A DNA stretch of 6,597 nt from Acidimicrobiia bacterium. Lineage in GTDB: Bacteria > Actinomycetota > Acidimicrobiia > Spongiisociales > SHLN01. How positions within the stretch are numbered: the stretch's first letter is position 1; the number at the start of each line of letters is the position of its first letter. The notes under the pieces are model-generated. The model did no database searches. It saw nothing but the letters and a program-made list of their open reading frames with translations, and was not told the origin of the DNA. Positions 1 through 6,597 of the stretch are shown in pieces. The stretch lies in contig SHLN01000149.1 of NCBI GenBank assembly GCA_004283105.1, positions 1 to 6,597 of the forward strand, written 5' to 3'. The position numbers were made by a program, and so were the translations under genes.

Positions 1-10
1 ACATGGGCGA

Positions 11-26
11 GGAGGCTACCGCCTCC
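11..26. repeat. Small inverted repeat, 6-bp arms with TACC loop
   Basis: GGAGGC, loop TACC, GCCTCC is a perfect 6-bp inverted repeat close to the window edge. There is no T-run on either side. It could be the end of an upstream gene's terminator or part of the heptamer array that follows, since the loop and right arm contain GCTACC-like sequence. Nothing before it can be assigned because the window begins at base 1. Confidence 0.4.
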
Positions 27-61
27 AGCTATCAGCCATCGGCTATCAGCTCTCAGCCAGA
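27..61 (+). repeat. Heptamer array A (AGCTATC type), about 4.5 units
   Basis: Reading in sevens from base 27 gives AGCTATC, AGCCATC, GGCTATC, AGCTCTC, AGCCAGA, with no slip in period. The consensus AGCTATC differs at two positions from the CGCTACC unit found near the other window end, so I treat it as a variant of the same family. It lies about 115 bp before the acnA start and encodes nothing convincing. Confidence 0.75.
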
Positions 62-116
62 ACGTGGAGTAGCTGCGTCCGGTGGGAACTGTGGTGGCCG
101 GTGGCAGGCGTTGCCG

Positions 117-147
117 TTGACCCGTCGGGCGGAGCCCGACCTAGGCT
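117..147 (+). promoter_or_regulatory. Candidate acnA promoter (TTGACC, 19 bp, TAGGCT)
   Basis: TTGACC at 117-122 resembles a sigma-70-type -35 box and TAGGCT at 142-147 a -10 box. The 19-bp spacing is long. Transcription would then begin near 154, leaving a leader of about 22 nt that contains the ribosome binding site. A perfect inverted repeat sits between the two boxes. This is a motif match by eye only, and the promoter could equally lie further upstream. Confidence 0.3.
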
Positions 148-155
148 GGGTCGGC
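124..155 (+). promoter_or_regulatory. Two overlapping, mutually exclusive inverted repeats before acnA
   Basis: GTCGGGC (124-130), loop GGA, GCCCGAC (134-140) is a perfect 7-bp inverted repeat. The right arm extends to CCGACC (136-141), which can also pair with GGTCGG (149-154) across a 7-nt loop. The two stems share bases 136-140 and cannot form together. If the region is transcribed it could switch structure. If not, the 17-bp palindrome is a reasonable operator for a dimeric regulator. Neither role is shown. Confidence 0.45.
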
Positions 156-163
156 AGCTGTTT

Positions 164-169
164 GAGGAG
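164..169 (+). promoter_or_regulatory. acnA ribosome binding site GAGGAG
   Basis: GAGGAG lies 6 nt before the ATG at 176 and is a strong Shine-Dalgarno match. It decides the start: the longer frame from GTG at 101 has no such site and would add 25 residues encoded by the inverted repeats. It is the best Shine-Dalgarno site in the window. The flippase has only a modest GAAGG, and the kinase and ppk2 have none that is clear. Confidence 0.85.
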
Positions 170-175
170 AAACCA

Positions 176-2902
<2,727 letters not shown>

Positions 2903-2911
<9 letters not shown>

Positions 2912-2929
2912 ACCGAAGGTCTATTCAGC
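2903..2929 (+). terminator. Perfect 12-bp inverted repeat straddling the acnA stop codon
   Basis: GCTGAATAGACC (2903-2914), loop GAA, GGTCTATTCAGC (2918-2929) pair without mismatch, and G2902 with T2930 adds a possible wobble. The stop TAG is 2909-2911, inside the left arm. Only TT follows, so this is not a classic U-tailed terminator. It would fit a tail-less actinobacterial terminator or a 3'-end stabilising hairpin. A ribosome terminating at the stop would cover the left arm, so folding would depend on its release. Confidence 0.6.
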
Positions 2930-2954
2930 TTGCGAGGTTGCTCCGCAAACTCGT

Positions 2955-2985
2955 CGCTGTCCGCGTCCCGCTGTCCGCTTCCCGC
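2955..2985 (+). repeat. Heptamer array B (CGCTGTC/CGCGTCC type), about 4.5 units
   Basis: Units in strict period 7: CGCTGTC, CGCGTCC, CGCTGTC, CGCTTCC, CGC. The first and third units are identical and the others are degenerate. The unit orientation on the + strand is the same as arrays A and D and opposite to array C, 72 bp downstream. It begins 43 bp after the acnA stop and is not part of a gene. Confidence 0.7.
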
Positions 2986-3057
2986 CGGAGAGGGCCTAAG
3001 CCTGATACGCGGGCCCACTCCAGCTTCCTCGCAGCACTGGGCGCTCTCTGGATTTGA

Positions 3058-3095
3058 GCGGGTCGCGGGCAGCGGGTAGCGGGTAGCGGGTAGCG
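3058..3095 (+). repeat. Heptamer array C (GCGGGTA), five units, G-quadruplex-capable
   Basis: GCGGGTC, GCGGGCA, then three exact copies of GCGGGTA and a final GCG. GGG recurs five times with 4-nt loops on the + strand, satisfying the usual G3-loop-G3 rule for an intramolecular G-quadruplex. The reverse complement, rotated, is CGCTACC, the unit of array D. It ends 7 bp before the extended -10 box of the kinase gene. Confidence 0.85.
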
Positions 3096-3102
3096 ATCTT
3101 CT

Positions 3103-3111
3103 TGCTACCTT
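3103..3111 (+). promoter_or_regulatory. Extended -10 box of the kinase gene (TGC-TACCTT)
   Basis: TGC followed by TACCTT fits the extended -10 pattern TGn-TAnnnT. Counting the hexamer as -12 to -7 puts the transcription start exactly on the G of the GTG codon at 3118. That predicts a leaderless mRNA, common in actinobacteria, and explains the missing Shine-Dalgarno site. The expected -35 position (about 3083-3088) falls inside array C and shows no -35 match. Confidence 0.5.
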
Positions 3112-3117
3112 GATTCG

Positions 3118-4047
3118 GTGACCAGCAAGTACATCGGCTTTCCCCCAGGGAAGCACTACCTCACGTTGCCGGCCGGGAACCGAACGGTGCAGGTTGGTGG
3201 GCTCGGGCTGTACGACGCCACGTTCCTTCACCAGCGGTTCGCCCTGGCGGCCGGCCGGGTCCTGCTGCGACTGGGGATCGAGCGGCCGTTTCGACTCCGC
3301 TACGCGCCGCCGGTGCCCCGGTGGTGGGATCGATGGATCGCCGAGGTGGCCGAACCGATGGTGGGGCCCGTCGCTCACACCGCCTTCCGGTTGCCGGGAC
3401 TCCCTGAGTACGCCCAGCGGGTAACCACCCTGCTATTCGATGGCGACGGGCAAATCCTCGCCTTCGCCAAGCACCTCGTGCGCGACGAACCGAGCAAGCT
3501 ATCGATTGTCGCCCAGGAGCTCCTCACCGCCGATCCGGCTGCAACGTTCAAGACGCCGGCGCTGCTGGCTCACGGTCGCTTCGAGGACATGGCCTATCAC
3601 ATGCACGCACCGCTCCCGGACGGGGGCCATCGACAGCCCCGACCGGACCCGGACACCATCGAGGGCGTCATCGACGAGTTGCAGGCGAAGCTGGCGGGCC
3701 TTCCGAGACCTGCAGACACCCCCGCCCACTACGTCCCCGTTCACCGCGACTTCCTCGCCATCAACCTCCGGCGCGGCTCGGACGGCCACCTGTGGCTCAT
3801 CGACTGGGATAACGTCGGGTGGGGTCCCCCACTCACCGACGAGCTCGCCTACTGGATGGGTGGGATGGCCCGCCGGTTCGGCCCGACCGGCCGACGACGG
3901 ATCGACCAGGTCCATGAGCTGCTCGGCCGGCGCGGGACCGACGAGCAGATCCGCGCGGCCATCGAATGGCGGCTCGGACACAAGCCAACCGAAGCGCTTC
4001 CGGCGGAGCAGACGATTCGCGATGGGCTGCTGGAGCGCCTCAGGTAG
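3118..4047 (+). CDS. APH/choline-kinase-fold phosphotransferase, substrate unknown
   Basis: A 309-residue soluble kinase-like protein of the aminoglycoside phosphotransferase/choline kinase family (APH Pfam type). The catalytic loop is HRDFLAIN at 209-216, with H209, catalytic base D211 and metal-binding N216. The DFG-equivalent is IDWDNVGWGPPLTDEL, with D229 as metal ligand. In the N-lobe, K118 in FAKHLV is the likely ATP-binding lysine and E134 in VAQELL its helix-C partner. Residues 1 to about 80 come before the kinase fold and I do not recognise them. The family phosphorylates hydroxyls on small molecules: choline, sugars, homoserine, antibiotics. Nothing here points to one of these, and aminoglycoside resistance should not be assumed. 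GTG at 3118 is chosen because it begins the frame and matches the leaderless promoter geometry. ppk2 begins 29 bp after the stop in the same direction. Confidence 0.85.
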   Translation: MTSKYIGFPPGKHYLTLPAGNRTVQVGGLGLYDATFLHQRFALAAGRVLLRLGIERPFRLRYAPPVPRWWDRWIAEVAEPMVGPVAHTAFRLPGLPEYAQRVTTLLFDGDGQILAFAKHLVRDEPSKLSIVAQELLTADPAATFKTPALLAHGRFEDMAYHMHAPLPDGGHRQPRPDPDTIEGVIDELQAKLAGLPRPADTPAHYVPVHRDFLAINLRRGSDGHLWLIDWDNVGWGPPLTDELAYWMGGMARRFGPTGRRRIDQVHELLGRRGTDEQIRAAIEWRLGHKPTEALPAEQTIRDGLLERLR

Positions 4048-4061
4048 GGATGGCTTTCGCG

Positions 4062-4070
4062 TGTTACCGT
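4062..4070 (+). promoter_or_regulatory. Extended -10 box in front of ppk2 (TGT-TACCGT)
   Basis: TGT followed by TACCGT fits TGn-TAnnnT and occupies -12 to -7 if transcription starts at the GTG at 4077, exactly the geometry of the preceding kinase gene. It implies ppk2 can be transcribed separately as a leaderless mRNA despite being only 29 bp behind the kinase. No -35 box is visible. Confidence 0.45.
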
Positions 4071-4076
4071 GACACC

Positions 4077-4991
4077 GTGAGCGCACTCCAGCAAGATCCG
4101 GTCGAAGGGGCCCCGGCAGGCGGGGTTCCAGCCGACGTCGACGACCAGGCCACAGAGGCCGAACTCCGTGCCCGGCTCAAGGTGGTGACGAAGGAACGCA
4201 ACCGTTTGCGTGCCCAGCTGGCCCAGGACGAGCCGCTACGGCCCTTCCAGATCGAGCTCCTCAAGCTCCAGCATCATCTCGAGATGGAGCGGATTCCGAT
4301 GATGGTTCTCTTCGAGGGAAGGGACGCCTCGGGCAAGGGCGGCACGATCCGGCGCATGACCCGATTCATGAACGAGAAGCGCTACCGGGTGGTGGCGCTC
4401 GGCAAACCAACCGACACTCAGAAGTCACAGTGGTACTTCCAGCGCTACGTCCCTCACTTCCCGGCCGGTGGCGAGGTCGTCCTGTTCGACCGGTCCTGGT
4501 ACAACCGGGCACTCGTCGAGCCGGTGCTGGGATTCTGCACAAAACGCGAGCACCGCGACTTCCTGAAGGGGGTCGTCGGCTTCGAGAAAGACCTCGTACG
4601 CCAGGGAACCGTCCTCGTCAAGCTCTACTTCAGCGTCGACAAGGAGGTCCAGCAGGCCCGCTTCGAACGGCGCAAGACCGATCCGCTCCGCCAGTGGAAG
4701 CTGAGCGAGGTGGACATGCAGGCCCAGGAATACTGGGACGACTTCACCACCATGAAACACCGGATGCTCGAGCGGACCTCGACCGACCAGTCTCCCTGGA
4801 CGATCGTACGGTCGAACAGCAAGCCAAAAGCACGGCTCAACGCCATGAAGGTCATCCTCAACGCCATCAACTACGCCGACCGGGACAAGTCTCTCGACTT
4901 CAAACCGGATCCGAAGATCGTGATCAGCGGGGCCGATGAGCTGGCTCGAATGGACGAGGAACGGGACCGGCTCGGGCGCGCCCCCGGCTAG
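4077..4991 (+). CDS. ppk2: Polyphosphate kinase 2, one-domain
   Basis: Cytoplasmic enzyme that moves phosphate between inorganic polyphosphate and nucleoside diphosphates; characterised relatives favour making GTP or ATP from polyphosphate. The product is 304 residues. After a charged, probably coiled-coil N-terminus (about 24-50) comes the P-loop fold: Walker A GRDASGKGG at 81-89 with K87 and D83, the KSQWYFQRYV segment at 116-125, and Walker B VLFDRSWYNR with D138. The lid and C-terminal part (DPLRQWKLS, SPWTIV, ARLNAM) match the one-domain P. aeruginosa-like class. I assign class I from overall resemblance, which does not settle nucleotide preference. Start choice is uncertain: GTG 4077 fits a leaderless promoter, while in-frame ATG 4050, 2 bp after the upstream stop, would add 9 residues and suggest translational coupling. 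The stop overlaps the end of the convergent flippase gene. Confidence 0.93.
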   Translation: MSALQQDPVEGAPAGGVPADVDDQATEAELRARLKVVTKERNRLRAQLAQDEPLRPFQIELLKLQHHLEMERIPMMVLFEGRDASGKGGTIRRMTRFMNEKRYRVVALGKPTDTQKSQWYFQRYVPHFPAGGEVVLFDRSWYNRALVEPVLGFCTKREHRDFLKGVVGFEKDLVRQGTVLVKLYFSVDKEVQQARFERRKTDPLRQWKLSEVDMQAQEYWDDFTTMKHRMLERTSTDQSPWTIVRSNSKPKARLNAMKVILNAINYADRDKSLDFKPDPKIVISGADELARMDEERDRLGRAPG

Positions 4992-6505
4992 ATCTCGGGA
5001 TCACCCAGTCCGATCTTGCGAGCGATCTGTGGGAACGCCTTTGAGAAATCGCGGATCAAGCCAAAGTCGCGCAGCCGATCGAGAGCCAGCAAGACGGCCA
5101 ATCCCCCCACCAGGGAGATGAGCGCACCGAGGACGAGGCCGGCCACACCACCGAAGAAATCGGTGACCAGCCAGCCGAGCGTGGCACCGAGGCCGGCCGA
5201 GAGAAAGATGACCGCCACGACCCGGGCCATCCCCTCGAACGGGCGCTTGAGCACCTGCAGGGCAATGATGACAGCCAGCACGCTGATGACCGCTTCAGCG
5301 ATCAGCCATGCCCAGGCCGCTCCCGCCAGCCCGAACGCATCCGTGAGAGCGAAGGCCAGTCCGATGAGCAGGAGGGTACGAACCGCGGTGAAAAAGAAGT
5401 CGGTTCGGGGCCGGCCCTGACCCCGCAACATGGGCTTGAGCGCATCCGTCAGCAGGTCGATGATGCCGTCGACGGCGAGGATCTGGATGACGATGGTCAG
5501 CCCGGCATAGGAGTCGGGCAGCACCTGGCGAACGATCGGTCCCGCCAGCACGAACAGGGTGGCGTAGATGGGAACGAGCAAGGCGAGCATCGCAGTGAGC
5601 GTGGCCTTGAACACGCGCGAGGTTCGGCTGCGGCTCTCCTGTACTCGTGATAGCACCGGGAAGGCGACGCCACGAACGACCTCGGAGACGAGGTCGTTTG
5701 GCAACACGGTGATCTTCTGGGCGAGATAGAACCGGCCCAGATCCTCGGCACCGAGGTAGCGGGACACGACGGCCCGCAGACCGAACTGGCCGGCGTTGCG
5801 CATGGCCCGGGTGGCGAACACCCACTTGCCGAACGAGAACAACTCTCGGAATCCTGCCAGCGAGAAGCGCGGGCGGTAGGGAGCCAGCCGATAGCTGAGG
5901 ATGACACCGGAGAACGAGCCGGCAAAGGCGCCGATGACAAGCGCCCACACGCCGAGGGTGGCAGCTAGTCCGATGGCGAACAATGACTCGATGAGAAAGG
6001 CCGGTAGGACGAGCACGATGAAGATCCCGGCCGTCTCGATGAGGGCGGCCGGCACCTTGATAAAGGTGAGCGGACGGAACTTCAGTGTCCTGGTCAACTC
6101 GATGACCCGGGCGCTGGCCAGGGCGTCCACGAACGGCCGGAAGGCGAGCACCCGGATGACCGGCGTCGCGTCCGGCTCGTTGAACAGCGATGCGATGGAA
6201 GGAGCGAGCACGAACACCACCGCAGTGATGAGGAGCCCCCGGATTATTCCGACGGTAAAGGCCGTGTCGTAGTGCCGATCCTCCACCTTCTTGCGCTGAA
6301 TGATCGCGTCGTTGATGCCGACGTCGGTGAGTGCCACGAGAAGCTCGGTCGTGACGGCGCCGATGGCGACGAGACCCCAATCCTCGGGGGCGAGGATGAC
6401 GGCCAGCACGAGCAGCCGGCCGATCGACAGCCCCTTGACCCCGACGAGCTGGATTGCTTTCCAAATGATGGCCGAGCCGGCTTGCTCGGCGAGGTTGTCG
6501 GACAT
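4988..6505 (-). CDS. Oligosaccharide flippase, MOP superfamily (WzxC/TuaB-like)
   Basis: A 505-residue inner-membrane protein with a dozen or so hydrophobic segments, for example about 25-40, 43-60, 82-103, 151-172, 180-204, 303-322, 335-352, 371-390, 395-418, 427-446 and 453-475. Family signatures are LAPEDWGLVAIGAVTTELL (39-57), the DVGINDAIIQRK loop (61-72), FGKWVFATR (225-233) and SRYLGAEDLGRFYLAQKI (248-265). Such proteins move lipid-linked sugar repeat units across the membrane for surface polysaccharide or teichuronic-type polymers; the exact substrate cannot be read from sequence. The C-terminal tail from about 476 is charged and cytoplasmic. ATG at 6505 is preferred: it starts the conserved domain and has GAAGG 6 nt before it. 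The frame extends to TTG 6556, but those 17 codons lie across the promoter region and array D. It is convergent with ppk2, and no glycosyltransferase neighbour is visible. Confidence 0.92.
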   Translation of the reverse strand: MSDNLAEQAGSAIIWKAIQLVGVKGLSIGRLLVLAVILAPEDWGLVAIGAVTTELLVALTDVGINDAIIQRKKVEDRHYDTAFTVGIIRGLLITAVVFVLAPSIASLFNEPDATPVIRVLAFRPFVDALASARVIELTRTLKFRPLTFIKVPAALIETAGIFIVLVLPAFLIESLFAIGLAATLGVWALVIGAFAGSFSGVILSYRLAPYRPRFSLAGFRELFSFGKWVFATRAMRNAGQFGLRAVVSRYLGAEDLGRFYLAQKITVLPNDLVSEVVRGVAFPVLSRVQESRSRTSRVFKATLTAMLALLVPIYATLFVLAGPIVRQVLPDSYAGLTIVIQILAVDGIIDLLTDALKPMLRGQGRPRTDFFFTAVRTLLLIGLAFALTDAFGLAGAAWAWLIAEAVISVLAVIIALQVLKRPFEGMARVVAVIFLSAGLGATLGWLVTDFFGGVAGLVLGALISLVGGLAVLLALDRLRDFGLIRDFSKAFPQIARKIGLGDPEI

Positions 6506-6511
6506 GGGGAG

Positions 6512-6516
6512 CCTTC
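6512..6516 (-). promoter_or_regulatory. Flippase ribosome binding site (GAAGG)
   Basis: On the minus strand GAAGG precedes the ATG at 6505 with a 6-nt gap. It is a modest Shine-Dalgarno match but correctly spaced, and it supports this start over the upstream TTG. Confidence 0.5.
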
Positions 6517-6531
6517 GGAGGAATCGGGTGG

Positions 6532-6540
6532 ACAATACCA
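6532..6540 (-). promoter_or_regulatory. Extended -10 box of the flippase gene (TGG-TATTGT)
   Basis: Minus-strand TGG followed by TATTGT is a better match to TGn-TATAAT than the other boxes in the window. It predicts a transcription start near 6525 and a 20-nt leader containing the GAAGG site. Array D begins only 4 bp upstream, so the normal -35 position lies inside the repeat. Confidence 0.55.
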
Positions 6541-6544
6541 AGGG

Positions 6545-6597
6545 CGCTACCCGCAACCCGCTGCCCGCTGCCCCCTACCCGCTGCCCGCCATCGGCC
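6545..6597 (+). repeat. Heptamer array D (CGCTACC/CGCTGCC), seven units, runs to the window end
   Basis: Unbroken period 7: CGCTACC, CGCAACC, CGCTGCC, CGCTGCC, CCCTACC, CGCTGCC, CGCCATC, then GGCC at the window edge. The minus strand, which is the flippase sense strand, carries six G-tracts of three or more spaced by 2-4 nt. The last full unit plus GGCC contains GCCATCGGC, also present in array A at 35-43, which ties the array types together. The array may continue past the window. Confidence 0.85.

Noticed and set aside
79..104. CCGGTGG direct repeat (79-85 and 98-104) as an activator site before acnA
   Set aside because: Two 7-base copies 19 bp apart in G-rich sequence are not distinguishable from chance, and no regulator in the window suggests a use.
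101..175. Longer acnA start at GTG 101 (25 extra residues)
   Set aside because: It has no ribosome binding site, and the extension is encoded by the inverted-repeat region. The ATG at 176 has GAGGAG at ideal spacing and gives the usual N-terminus.
3118..4047. Aminoglycoside resistance gene
   Set aside because: The fold is shared by many small-molecule kinases and the sequence has no feature that identifies an aminoglycoside enzyme. The context is housekeeping, with no mobile element.
3966..4076. Longest ppk2 frame starting at 3966 inside the kinase gene
   Set aside because: It would overlap the upstream gene by 82 bp, and the extra residues are an out-of-frame reading of the kinase C-terminus.
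4974..4983. GGGCGCGCCC palindrome near the ppk2 end as a terminator
   Set aside because: It is a loopless 10-bp palindrome inside coding sequence with no U-tract on either strand, and is expected often in DNA this rich in G+C.
6506..6556. Flippase start at the upstream TTG (6556)
   Set aside because: The 17 added codons run through array D and the extended -10 box. ATG 6505 has a GAAGG site and begins at the conserved domain.

Overview
The window holds four intact protein genes and no RNA genes, insertion sequences or CRISPR. Base composition is high in G+C with strong GC3 bias. Long antisense open frames, GTG starts, apparently leaderless genes and an AcnA-type aconitase beginning MTHDPFGARSDL all fit a high-GC actinobacterium. 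A deep-branching group such as Acidimicrobiia is my guess from the protein flavour, not something the window proves.

Layout. (1) Bases 1-175 are non-coding: a small hairpin, a heptamer repeat array, two mutually exclusive inverted repeats and a good Shine-Dalgarno site. (2) 176-2911 (+) is acnA, a full-length aconitate hydratase of the TCA cycle with all three [4Fe-4S] cysteines. Its stop codon lies inside a perfect 12-bp inverted repeat. (3) 2912-3117 is an intergenic gap carrying two more heptamer arrays in opposite orientation. (4) 3118-4047 (+) is an APH/choline-kinase-fold small-molecule kinase of unknown substrate. (5) 4077-4991 (+) is a one-domain polyphosphate kinase 2. (6) 4988-6505 (-) is a polytopic oligosaccharide flippase (MOP superfamily, WzxC/TuaB-like), convergent with ppk2. 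The two stop codons share one CTAG. (7) 6506-6597 holds the flippase promoter region and a fourth heptamer array running off the window edge.

How the genes may relate. acnA is a housekeeping gene and looks like its own transcription unit. The kinase and ppk2 are 29 bp apart in the same direction. Each start codon sits at the position expected for the transcription start of an extended -10 box, so each could give a leaderless mRNA. PPK2 exchanges phosphate between polyphosphate and nucleotides and could supply the neighbouring kinase with NTP, but only adjacency supports this. The flippase implies export of an undecaprenyl-linked or similar glycan, and no glycosyltransferase is in view.

The most unusual content is between the genes. 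Every gap longer than 30 bp carries period-7 arrays built on one degenerate heptamer, roughly [A/C]GCTNYC. In front of both the kinase and the flippase the array is oriented so that the sense strand has GGG every 7 bases, a G-quadruplex-capable layout, and it stops a few bases before an extended -10 box, where a -35 element would be. I see no new protein system. The repeats and their promoter placement are what deserve a second look.
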